A DNA stretch of 64,000 nt from assembly GCF_014650675.1 (NCBI RefSeq), contig NZ_BMVK01000009.1, positions 62,001-126,000 on the forward strand. The letters are read 5' to 3'. Below the pieces are notes generated by a model that made no database searches, had not been told where the DNA came from, and was given only the letters and a program-made list of their open reading frames with translations. The position numbers and the translations under genes are program-made. This stretch comes from Streptomyces anulatus. GTDB lineage: Bacteria > Actinomycetota > Actinomycetes > Streptomycetales > Streptomycetaceae. The stretch's first letter is position 1; every line of letters begins with the position of its first letter. Below are positions 11,701 to 18,380 of the stretch, piece after piece.

Positions 11701-14700
11701 ACGACGGTCAGGAGCGTCGCCGGATCGGGTGCGGTGCCGGAGGGCGTGAGCCGGGGGCGGCCGTCGGGGTGATCGGTGGTGACGCGGGCGCGCAACAGGT
11801 CGTGGGTGGCCAGGAGGTGTCCGACGGCGGTCCGCAGACGGTCCTCGGTGAGGGTGGACGCCACGGTGACCAGCGTCGACTGGTGGAAGGCGCCCCAGTG
11901 TTCCGGGCTTCGGCGCAGCCAGTGCATGAGCGGGGTGAACGCGGCCGGGGCGTTCCGGTCGAGGTCGGCGGGTCGGACGTCTGTGGGGGCGTGCGGGGCG
12001 ATCACGTCCGCGAGGGCGCGCGGGGTGGGGTGCTCGAAGATCTGCCGGGCGCTGAGCGCGAGGCCCGACGTCCTTGCTCGGCTGACGAGTTGGATGGAGG
12101 AGATGCTGTCGCCGCCGAGCGCGAAGAAGGAGTCGTCGCCGCCGGGCGGCGTGTCCAGGCGCAGGATGTCGGCGAACAGGTCCGCCAGGGTGGCGGCGGC
12201 GCCGGTCAGCGGGGCGTCGTCGTCGGTGGTGGTGACCGGGGCGGGCAGCGCCGCGCGGTCCACCTTGCCGGTGGGGCCGAGCGGCAGGGCCGGCAGTACG
12301 GTCAGGGTCGCCGGGACGGCGTAGTCGGGCAGGGTGCGGGCGAGCGCCGTGCGCAGCCGGTCGGGGTCGAGGTCGGCCCCCGGCCGGGCGACGGCGTAGC
12401 CGGCGAGCAGCCTGTTGCCGGGCCGGTCCTCGCGCAGCACGGCGGCGGCCTGGCGTACGCCGGGGAGCGCGGTCAGGGCGGACTCGATCTCGCCCAGTTC
12501 GATGCGGAAGCCGCGCAGTTTCACCTGGTGGTCGGCGCGGCCCAGGTACTCCAGCTCTCCGTCGGCGCGGCGGCGGGCCAGGTCGCCGGTGCGGTACATC
12601 CGGGTGCCGGGCGGGCCGTAGGGGGCGGCGACGAAGCGGGTCGCGGTGAGGCCGGGGCGGCCCAGGTAGCCGCGGGCGAGCCCGGATCCGGCGACGTACA
12701 GCTCGCCGGGGGTGCCGGGCGGTACCGGTCGCAGCGCCGCGTCCAGGACGAGGGCGGCGGTCCCGGCGACGGCGGTGCCGACCGGGACCGGGCTGTTGTC
12801 GTCGGCGCGCAGGCGGTCGGGGTCGCACCGCCAGAGCGTGGCGTCGACGGTGGTCTCGGTGGGGCCGTAGGAGTTGAACATGCGGGTGCGTCCGGCCCAG
12901 GCGCGGACGAGGGCGGGGGTGCAGGCCTCCCCGGCGACGATGAGCGTGGTGCCGGGGGCGACGGCGTCGGCGGGGAGAGCGGCGAGGACGGCGGGCGGGA
13001 CGGTGAGGTGGGTGACGCGGTGCTCGGCGAGGAAGTCCGCGAGCGGTTCGCCCAGCCGCCGGTCGGCGGGCACGATCTCCAGGGCGGCGCCGGAGAACAG
13101 CGCCATGACAATCTCCCAGACCGACGTGTCGAAGCTCAGCGAGGCGAACTGGAGGACACGGTCGCCCGGCCCGGCGTCGAAGGCGTCGGCGAGGGTGCGG
13201 GCCAGGGCGGGCAGCCCGGTGTGGGTGACGGCCACGCCCTTGGGCCGGCCGGTGGACCCGGAGGTGTAGATGATGTACGCGGCCGTGTCGGGCCGTTGGG
13301 TGCGCCAGAGGCCCGGGTCGTCGGCGGTCCCGGTCGGCGGGGCGCCGTCGATCTCCAGCCGGGGTGCGCCGTCGGACGCGGGTGTTCCCGGGGCGGTGAG
13401 GACGAGGGTGGGGGCCGCGTCGGTGAGCATGTGCGCGATCCGCTCCGCCGGGTAGTCCGCGTCGACGGGGAGGTAGACGGCTCCGGTCTTCGCGACGGCG
13501 AGCAGGGCGACGACGGCCTCGACGGTGCGGGGCAGCATGACCGCGACCCGGTCCTGCGGCCGTACGCCGTGTTGGACGAGGGCGTGGGCCAGGGCGTTCG
13601 CGGCGGCGTCGAGCCCCCGGTAGTCCAGTTCGGTGCGCTCGCCGGTGGCCAGGTCCGGTCCGGCGAGGGCGGGGGCGTCGGGGTGTGCGGCGGCGACGGC
13701 GGCGAAGAGTCCGGGCAGGGTGGTGGAGGCGTCGCCGTGCGGGACGCCGACGTCCTCGGGGCGGCCGAGGAGCGCGGTACGTTCGGCGGGGCCGAGGATC
13801 TCCAGCCGGTGCAGCGGTGTCGCGGGGGCGGTGACGGCCTCGGTCAGGAGGCGGACCAGGCGGTCGGCGAGCGCCTGTGCGCCGACGGGTTCGAAGAGGT
13901 CCTCTGCGTACTCCAGGACGCCTTCGATGCCGTCGGCCCCGTCGCGTTCGGCGAGGGTGAAGGTCAGGTCGAACTTGGCGGAGCGGCCGTACGCCGGGAC
14001 GGTCGTGGTGGTGAGCCCGGGGAGCCCGATCTCGCCCGCCTGCCGGTTCTCGTACGCCAGCATCACCTGGAAGAGCGGGTGTCGGGCCAGGGAGCGGTGC
14101 GGGGCGAGCGCGTCGACGAGGTGCTCGAACGGGACGTCGGCGTGGGCGTACGCGGCGAGGTCGGTCTCCCGGACCCGGTGCAGGAGGTCGCGGAAGGACG
14201 GGTCGCCGGACAGGTCGGTGCGCAGGACGAGGTTGTTGACGAAGAACCCGACGAGGTCGTCCAGCGCGGTGTCGTGGCGTCCGGCGACGGGCGTGCCGAT
14301 GACGATGTCCCGGCCCGCCCCGGTGCGGGCGAGCAGGGCGGCGAGCGCCGCGTGGGCGACCATGAACAGCGAGGTGGACTCGGTCCGGGCGAGCGTGCGC
14401 ATCGCGGTGTGCGTCCCGGGCGGCACGGTGAACCGGACGAAGCCGCCGCGATGGCTGGGGACCGGCGGACGCGGCCGGTCGGTGGGCAGCGGCAGTTCGG
14501 CGGGCAGGTCGCGCAGAGCGGCCCGCCAGTGGTCGAGTTGGGCGCCGGCGACACCGTCCGCGTCGGGCGCGTCGTCGTCCCAGCCGAGTGTTTCGCGCTG
14601 CCACAGGGTGAAGTCGGCGTACTGGACGGGCAGCGGCGGCCACGCGGGGGCGTCGCCCCCGGTGCGGGCGGCATAGGCGGTGGCGAGGTCGGTGAGGAGC

Positions 14701-17700
14701 GGGCGCGCGGACCACTGGTCGGCGGCGATATGGTGGACGACGAGCACGATGACGTGCTGGTCGGGGGCGAGCCGCAGCAGGCCCGCGCGCAGCGGCACGT
14801 CCCGCTCGACGTCGAAGGGTGCGGCGGCCGTTTCCTCGATGTACCGCTGGAGTTCCCCCTCGGCGCCGGTGGCGTCGGTCACCGTGAGCCGCGGAGGGAG
14901 GTCGGACGCCTCGACGATGTGCTGGCGCGGCCGGCCGTCCGTGGCCGGGAAGACGGTGCGCAGCGCCTCGTGACGGATCATCACGTCGGTGACGGCGGCG
15001 CGCAGGGCGGGGACGTCGAGGGGTCCGGTCAGCCGGGCGGCGAAGGGGATGTTGTAGTCGGCCCCGATGCCGTGGAGCTGCTGGAGGAACCACAGCCGGC
15101 GCTGCGCCGGGGAGAGCGGCAGGTCGGCGGGGCGGGGCCGGGGCCGCAGCGGTTCGGGGGCCCGTCCGGCGTGCTGGACGCGGCGGGCGAGGGCGGCGAC
15201 GGTCGCGGCCTCGAAGACGTCGCGTACCGACAGGGACACGTCGAGGGCCGCCCGGATCCGGGAGGCGAGGCGGGTCGCGAGGAGGGAGTGGCCGCCGAGG
15301 GCGAAGAAGTCGTCGTCGGCTCCGACCTGTTCGCGTTCCAGGATCTCCGCGAAGAGGTGGGCGACGATCTCTTCCTGCGGGGTCGCCGGGGCGCGCCCGC
15401 CGGGGGTGGCGGCGGCCTCGGGTTCGGGCAGGGCGTCGCGGTCGAGCTTGCCGTTGACGGTCAGCGGCCAGTGGTCGACGGGGATGACGGCGGCCGGGAC
15501 GAGGTAGTCGGGCAGTCGTTCGCGCAGGGCCTCGCGGAGCCGGTCCGGGGCGAGCGGGCCGGCGGCGGGGGTGGCGTAGGCGAGGAGCCGGGTGCCGCCG
15601 CCGGGGGCGGGGCGGGCGAGGACGACGGCGTCGGCGACCCCGTCGAGTGCGGCGAGTGCGGCGCGCGCCTCGCCGGGTTCGACGCGGAAGCCCCGGATCT
15701 GCACCTGTTCGTCGGCGCGCCCGAGGTAGTCGAGTTCGCCGTCCGCCGTCCAGCGGGCGAGGTCCCCGGTGCGGTACATGCGGGCGCCGGGCGTTCCGTA
15801 CGGGTCGGCGACGAAGCGGGTGGCGGTGAGTCCGTGCCGGCCCAGGTAGCCCCGGGCCAGGCCGGGTCCGGCGATGTACAGCTCGCCGGTGGCCCCGGGG
15901 GCGACGGGGTGCAGGGCGGAGTCGAGGAGCCGGACGGCTAGGTCGTCGAGCGGTCGCCCGACGGGGCTGGTGGGGGCGTTGGCCGCGAGCGTCTCGCCTG
16001 CCTCCAGCGTCCGGTGGGTGACGTGCACGGTGGTCTCGGTGATGCCGTACATGTTGACGAGCTCGGGGCCGTCGTCGCCGTACCGCTCGAACCAGCCGGT
16101 GAGCCGTCCGGGGTCGAGCGCCTCACCTCCGAAGACCACGGTGCGCAGGGCGGGTTCGATCTCCTCGGAGGCTCCGAGCAGGACGTCGGCGAGCTGGTGG
16201 AAGGCGGACGGGGTCTGGTTGAGCACGGTGACGTGTTCGCGGCGCAGGAGGGCGGCGAACTCCTCGGGCGCGCGGGTCGTGGCATGGTCCACGACGACGA
16301 GGCGTCCGCCGTGCAGCAGGGCCCCGAAGACCTCCCAGACGGAGAAGTCGAAGGCGTAACTGTGGAAGAGCGTCCACACGTCGTCCGGGCCGAACCCGAA
16401 GTCGTCGTCGGTCGTGTCCAACAGCCGCAGCACATTGTGGTGTTCGACGACCACGCCCTTGGGGCGTCCGGTGGAGCCGGAGGTGTGGATGACGTAGGCG
16501 GCGGAGTGCGGGGGGACGGCGGGGGCGGTGTACGGGGTGTCGCCCGGGGCCGCCGCCGGGAGGTCGTCGAGGGTCAGCCATCCCGCGCCGGGGCGGTCGG
16601 CGGCTCCGTCGGTGGCGGGCAGGCCGTCCCGCTGCCGCGGAGTGGCGGTGAGTCCGGTCACCGGTCGTGCGGAGGCTAGTTGGTGGCGGATGCGGTCCGC
16701 GGGGGCGTCGGCGGGCAGCGGCAGGTAGGCCGCGCCGGTCTTGAGGACGCCGAGGATCGCGCCGATCTGTTCGGCGGACGGTTCGAGCGAGAGGGCCACG
16801 AACGTGCCGGGGCCCGCGCCGTGTGCGCTCAGCAGGTGGGCCATCCGGTCGGAGAGGGCGTCGAGTTCCCGGTAGCTCAGCGCGCGGTCGCCGTCGGTCA
16901 CGGCTGTCGCGTCGGGGTCCAGGGCGACGGCCCGCGCGAACCGGCCGGGGATGGACCCGGTCGGCTCCTCGGCCCCGGGGGCGAGGGCCTCTCCGTCGTC
17001 GAGGACGCGGCGGCGGTCCTGCGCCGTGAGGAGTTCCACCGTCCCCGCCGGGGCGGTGGGCGCGGTGGCCAGGGTCTCCAGGACCCGGACGTAGGCGGCG
17101 CCGAGGGCCCGGGCGCGGTCGGCGGTGAGGAGGTCGGGCCGGTAGCGCAGGGCGATCCGGGTCTCGGGGCCCGGGTGGACGACGACGGTGACGGGGTAGT
17201 GCGTGGCGTCCTCGCCGCGCACGGACCGCACGGTGAGTCCGCCCGCCGCCTGGGCGTCGGCGAGCCCCCGGGCGTCGACGCCGAAGTTCTCCACCACCAG
17301 CAGGGTGTCGAACAGCTCGCCGATTCCCGCGAGTTGCTGGAGGTCGGGAAGTCCGAGGTGTTCGTGGCCGAGGAGCTTCGTGCGGCCGGCCTGGAGAGTG
17401 GTGGCGATGTCGGCGAGCGGCGCGCGCGGGGGTGCGTGCACGACGACCGGGAGGGTGTTGATGAACAGGCCGATCATGGAATCGGCGCCGTCGAGGTCGG
17501 CGGGGCGGCCGGAGACGGTGGTGCCGAACGCCACGTCCGCGCGGCCGGTCAGCCGGGCCAGGGCGATCCCCCAGGCCGCCTGGTGGACAGTCGCCGTGGT
17601 CAGTCGCCGGGCAGCCGCGAACGCCCCGAGCGCCGCGCCGGTCGGGGCGGAGAGCCGCAGGTCGAGCTGGACGGGGGGCTCGGGCACGACCGCGCCGGCG

Positions 17701-18380
17701 GCGGCCGGTGCGAGGAGGGTGGGCGCGGTCAGCGGGGCGAGCGCCTCGCGCCAGGCGCTCGTCGCGGCGGGCCGGTCCTGGGCGGCCAGCCAGGCCAGGA
17801 AGTCCCGGTAGGGGCGGACAGCGGGCAGGGCGGGGGCGGCGGGGGCCTTGGTGTGCTGGGCGTAGGCGGTGAACAGTTCCTTGCCGAGCAGCGGTACCGA
17901 CCAGCCGTCCAGCAGGATGTGATGGGCCGTCAGGATCAGGGTGTGGTCCTGGTCGCCGTGGCGCAGCAGGGTGAGCCGGAGCAGCGGGGGCCGGGTCAGG
18001 TCGAATCGGTGTCCGCGCTCCTCGTCCAGGATCCGCTGCTCCTCGGCCCGCTGCCGGTCGGGGGCGGCGCCCCGCAGGTCGATCTCCCGCCAGGGCACCT
18101 CGGCCGCGCGGGGGATCGCCTGGACGGGCCGGTCGAGACCTTCCTGGAGGAACGCCGCCCGCAGATGGGGGTGGCGGTCCAGCACGGTGTCCGTCGCGCG
18201 GCGCAGGGCGGTGGTGTCGAGGTCCCCGTCGAGGCGGAAGACCAGGCGCATGGTGTAGACGTCGAGTCCGTGGGTCGCGCCGGGGGCTCCTCCGGTGTCG
18301 GAGAGGTCCGCGTGGAAGAGCAGGCCTTCCTGAAGGGGTGCCAGGGGAAGGATGTCTTCCAGTCCGTGGTCCGCACTCAC
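2790..18380 (-). CDS. NRPS B, four modules (C-A-T, C-A-T-E, C-A-T, C-A-T-E)
   Basis: Second NRPS, 5196 aa. I chose the GTG at 18380 (MSADHGLED) because GGAGGA lies four bases upstream and it forms a GTGA overlap with NRPS A; an in-frame ATG at 18392 is the alternative. The open frame continues upstream to 20912, but only as a shadow of NRPS A. Approximate landmarks: C6 HHILLDGWS 154, T6 1030; C7 HHIAADQWS 1216, T7 2089, E7 HHLAMDGVSW 2279; C8 HHLLLDGWS 2748, T8 3597; C9 HHIAGDEWS 3796, T9 4661, E9 4849. Pocket residues: module 6 DFWNVGMVH (Thr), module 7 DTWTIASVD (unassigned), module 8 DAHWWGGTF (Val-like), module 9 DVWHFGQVD (Ser-related, atypical). It ends in an E domain, so it hands a D-residue to the C domain that opens NRPS C. 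It extends the chain begun on NRPS A. Confidence 0.96.
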   Translation of the reverse strand: MSADHGLEDILPLAPLQEGLLFHADLSDTGGAPGATHGLDVYTMRLVFRLDGDLDTTALRRATDTVLDRHPHLRAAFLQEGLDRPVQAIPRAAEVPWREIDLRGAAPDRQRAEEQRILDEERGHRFDLTRPPLLRLTLLRHGDQDHTLILTAHHILLDGWSVPLLGKELFTAYAQHTKAPAAPALPAVRPYRDFLAWLAAQDRPAATSAWREALAPLTAPTLLAPAAAGAVVPEPPVQLDLRLSAPTGAALGAFAAARRLTTATVHQAAWGIALARLTGRADVAFGTTVSGRPADLDGADSMIGLFINTLPVVVHAPPRAPLADIATTLQAGRTKLLGHEHLGLPDLQQLAGIGELFDTLLVVENFGVDARGLADAQAAGGLTVRSVRGEDATHYPVTVVVHPGPETRIALRYRPDLLTADRARALGAAYVRVLETLATAPTAPAGTVELLTAQDRRRVLDDGEALAPGAEEPTGSIPGRFARAVALDPDATAVTDGDRALSYRELDALSDRMAHLLSAHGAGPGTFVALSLEPSAEQIGAILGVLKTGAAYLPLPADAPADRIRHQLASARPVTGLTATPRQRDGLPATDGAADRPGAGWLTLDDLPAAAPGDTPYTAPAVPPHSAAYVIHTSGSTGRPKGVVVEHHNVLRLLDTTDDDFGFGPDDVWTLFHSYAFDFSVWEVFGALLHGGRLVVVDHATTRAPEEFAALLRREHVTVLNQTPSAFHQLADVLLGASEEIEPALRTVVFGGEALDPGRLTGWFERYGDDGPELVNMYGITETTVHVTHRTLEAGETLAANAPTSPVGRPLDDLAVRLLDSALHPVAPGATGELYIAGPGLARGYLGRHGLTATRFVADPYGTPGARMYRTGDLARWTADGELDYLGRADEQVQIRGFRVEPGEARAALAALDGVADAVVLARPAPGGGTRLLAYATPAAGPLAPDRLREALRERLPDYLVPAAVIPVDHWPLTVNGKLDRDALPEPEAAATPGGRAPATPQEEIVAHLFAEILEREQVGADDDFFALGGHSLLATRLASRIRAALDVSLSVRDVFEAATVAALARRVQHAGRAPEPLRPRPRPADLPLSPAQRRLWFLQQLHGIGADYNIPFAARLTGPLDVPALRAAVTDVMIRHEALRTVFPATDGRPRQHIVEASDLPPRLTVTDATGAEGELQRYIEETAAAPFDVERDVPLRAGLLRLAPDQHVIVLVVHHIAADQWSARPLLTDLATAYAARTGGDAPAWPPLPVQYADFTLWQRETLGWDDDAPDADGVAGAQLDHWRAALRDLPAELPLPTDRPRPPVPSHRGGFVRFTVPPGTHTAMRTLARTESTSLFMVAHAALAALLARTGAGRDIVIGTPVAGRHDTALDDLVGFFVNNLVLRTDLSGDPSFRDLLHRVRETDLAAYAHADVPFEHLVDALAPHRSLARHPLFQVMLAYENRQAGEIGLPGLTTTTVPAYGRSAKFDLTFTLAERDGADGIEGVLEYAEDLFEPVGAQALADRLVRLLTEAVTAPATPLHRLEILGPAERTALLGRPEDVGVPHGDASTTLPGLFAAVAAAHPDAPALAGPDLATGERTELDYRGLDAAANALAHALVQHGVRPQDRVAVMLPRTVEAVVALLAVAKTGAVYLPVDADYPAERIAHMLTDAAPTLVLTAPGTPASDGAPRLEIDGAPPTGTADDPGLWRTQRPDTAAYIIYTSGSTGRPKGVAVTHTGLPALARTLADAFDAGPGDRVLQFASLSFDTSVWEIVMALFSGAALEIVPADRRLGEPLADFLAEHRVTHLTVPPAVLAALPADAVAPGTTLIVAGEACTPALVRAWAGRTRMFNSYGPTETTVDATLWRCDPDRLRADDNSPVPVGTAVAGTAALVLDAALRPVPPGTPGELYVAGSGLARGYLGRPGLTATRFVAAPYGPPGTRMYRTGDLARRRADGELEYLGRADHQVKLRGFRIELGEIESALTALPGVRQAAAVLREDRPGNRLLAGYAVARPGADLDPDRLRTALARTLPDYAVPATLTVLPALPLGPTGKVDRAALPAPVTTTDDDAPLTGAAATLADLFADILRLDTPPGGDDSFFALGGDSISSIQLVSRARTSGLALSARQIFEHPTPRALADVIAPHAPTDVRPADLDRNAPAAFTPLMHWLRRSPEHWGAFHQSTLVTVASTLTEDRLRTAVGHLLATHDLLRARVTTDHPDGRPRLTPSGTAPDPATLLTVVPVTGDDAELRRAVHAQSRARAAELDPDHGSLIRVVWFPRGPGRDGRLLLLVHHLAMDGVSWRILLPDLAHAVDTDTPPARPDTSFAHWTDALYGDAERFAAERTHWDGVLADRPAPLAPQDAAATPHTPGELRTDLAPGLTAPLLTATAAAFHARPDELLLAALVHAVGGDSPVLVDLESHGRHEELAPGADLSRTVGWFTTQYPVRLDPGTGGVGQDVKHVRDRLAAVPGRGAGYGALHQQAPSGAQIAFNYLGRFTADTPDGHWVPAPESDAVHPGPQPVLLGGHVLDLNASTLDGPEGPVLTVRWTYAADLIGPDRIRAIADRFTAALAELVRRHDEPGFAGHSPGDFPVALDRHEITELETAVPALDGVLPLTPLQHGLAYHALTEEAGTDTYVVQLELEITGPLDPGRLRGAARTVVDRHANLRAGFRRLATGRLVQYTTADAPPEWTEHDLRARPDVSATPATDGRARPDVLTALVTDDRTRPFAPDRPPLLRFTLIRTADDRWRLLFTSHHLLLDGWSTPLLLTDLFDAYAGRPPVRRRPFADYARWLAGRDRPAAEAAWRTALDGITEPTLTAPAGTPSAALVPEETATVLDPALTAALQDRARTTGTTLNTVVQTGWGLVLSRLTGRDDVVFGSAVSGRPAELDGVEGMLGLFVNTLPTRVRTDPARTLGDAVADLHARQAALLDHQHLGLADIQGLVGLPALLDTMTVFENYPFDDDALTGSERAAGLDVRGVGGRDATHYPLTLAITLQGGRLRLVLKHRPDLYDIPAARTVLDRLTRALDHLAHRPDLPAGQLDLAPETPAGLTGLPAAPAALGPAGTVAAVAAECPDAVAVRPLGGGQPVTYAELVARAARFAERLRETGAGPERVVALLLPRSVDLVVAELAVAWAGAAYLPLHPDWPAERVRTVLDAAGAVALVCRPGADTVAYGPVPVLHPPVDHAPAGRTGAPPAPVAPHRLAYVMYTSGSTGEPKGVAVPESAVLALASDSRFAGDAHRRVLVHSPHSFDAATHEVWGTLLRGGELLLAPDTPLDPARWRTLLTGEESGGRAGAGGADSAWFTAGLFALLAQDAPETFTALREVWTGGDVVAPGAVAAAHAAAPGLRVVNGYGPTETTTFATAHTLDPGAADEGPLPIGRPLDGMTLRVLDTALRPTLPGVPGELYIGGAGLARGYHRRPARTATRFVADPHGRPGERLYRTGDLVRVRPDGALDFLGRTDDQIKLRGHRVEPGESEAALLAEAGVARAVVVLRTDLPGGPALVGYAVPEPDTVLDTEALRDSLAARLPDYQVPAHLVAVEALPLTENGKTDRAALPAPRTAEPAGPGRLPPHDQRTELLCRIFADALGLPGFGPHEDFFERGGHSLSAMSLVGRARTLLDAELSVGDLFTARTPAATAALLRGARRAARSPEPAHRPRPAEPPLSPAQQRLWFLHRLEEEPTAAYNVPIALRLTGTLDAQALERALADLTARHEVLRTVFPEREGRAVQRILAPGDAPVPLTVRTTTPDALDAALAEAASPPFALERETPLRAGLFRVVPEGGTGPHHDVLLLVLHHIAGDEWSVRPLLDDLAAALAARSDGRAPRWAPLPLQYADHTLRQRELLGDEADEDSEISRQVRYWRDQLAGLPAELPLPMDRPRRPDTGHDGGIVAFGLSAEVTAGLRRLASRTGATPFMVAHAALAVLLHRIGGADDIPVGTLVAGRDDAAAHDLVGFFVNTLVLRTDVGGDPTPAQLVARARSATLDALDHADVPFERLVDLLDVERSLERHPLFQVMLNYQTRTAEGPELGGLASAPVAVHTRTAKFDLTVTLVQEPGADGVLNGGITYRTALFDEATVRAIAGRYARVLAAFADRPDRPVGGLRLLTDDEHHRLLTTWNTAEEPVRALSIAREFAERAARTPDAPAVIDADRTVRYGELLGDARSLAAPLREHGVRHGAPVAVLLPRSADLVTAAHAVLQAGGAYLPLDPDHPAARLSALLEANPPTVLLTDRAHRGLLPDGFDRPVLLLDDPRPAAPADFAPAAPHPAQPAYILHTSGSTGRPKAVVVPHGALANRLAWTQRRFPLGPGDRMLAKAAPGFDVSVWELTGPLLAGAAVVVAGPDEHRDPARIARLIREHGVHAVHFVPSMLALFAAEPDAAHCTSLRWIFSGGEALTDTLVRRCAEVFAAPVVNQYGPTEAAVDVTARTAVPGEGPLVPLGAPGAGTRAYVLDAALRPVPPGVSGELYLGGAQLALGYLGRSAGTAERFVADPFGAPGERLYRTGDLARWSRRGELEYLRRADDQVKLRGVRIEPAEVRTALLGHPAVRDALVLVRDDLPGAARLVGYVTPDDPAAPPLPADLLAHSAGLLPGALVPSDVLVLDRFPLTVSGKVDRSALPAPAVAEPTAGERPGDPAEEVLAELIADLLKVPAVGRQSSFFALGGDSITSIVLVSAARRRGLVISPRDVFEQRTVSALARVARREEAAALVHDPGAGAVPLTPVMHALRRRGGDHRTYHQSLLVTTPPGLTAERLRRALGRLVVHHPVLAARLDGADGDAWTLLVPEAPVFTDDVLRHLPAPGDGGASLPDAVTEASRTAVGELDPHTGRMLRAALLDPGDGGPGRLLLVAHHLVVDAVSWRILLPDLAQLCADPDTPLPPVETSFRTWSRALTGSAADRRAELPYWSEVLGDTGPAPYGRVPDPATDTPDTVHRLITTIPSDLAEPALNEVTTAFHCTEQDVLLTAFVLAHSRWRSEESTLVLLEGHGRDAALPEVAAPARTVGWFTSQYPFRGRLTEAGPDTTIADPNAAGRFLKQVKEHLRAVPDHGIGYGQLRHLDPVSGAALAARPEPLTGFNYLGRYDVGENDAAAPEPWTPSPESAAVWRPAPALGVHTAVDLDITALRRPSGTELSVSWHHASRLVSGEEIAVLDRWWRTALETLVAAARTQAAGHTPSDLGLLSLSQDEIDEFEDEWRTT
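2870..7415 (-). other. NRPS module 9: C - A(Ser-like, atypical) - T - E
   Basis: C domain SPAQQRLWFL with HHIAGDEWS. A pocket D V W H F G Q V D shares the DVWHF and VD parts of serine codes but has G and Q where S and L are usual. The E domain reads HHLVVDAVSWRIL, with Ala replacing Gly in HHxxxDG; EGHGRD, TVGWFTSQYP and FNYLGRY are intact. Confidence 0.82.
7480..10595 (-). other. NRPS module 8: C - A(Val-like) - T
   Basis: C domain TPLQHGLAYH with HHLLLDGWS, after the module 7 E domain. A pocket D A H W W G G T F resembles valine codes with the GGTF ending, but His at the third position is unusual. The A domain also has a Gly/Ala-rich insertion near 8500-8540. Confidence 0.8.
10620..15125 (-). 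other. NRPS module 7: C - A(unassigned) - T - E
   Basis: C domain SPAQRRLWFL with HHIAADQWS. A pocket D T W T I A S V D mixes a Phe-like front half with a polar end and is not assigned. E domain complete with HHLAMDGVSWRIL and FNYLGRF. Confidence 0.85.
15170..18350 (-). other. NRPS module 6: C - A(Thr) - T
   Basis: C domain PLQEGLLFH with HHILLDGWS, consistent with a D-configured donor from module 5. A pocket D F W N V G M V H, the threonine code, the same nine residues as module 3. Confidence 0.87.
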
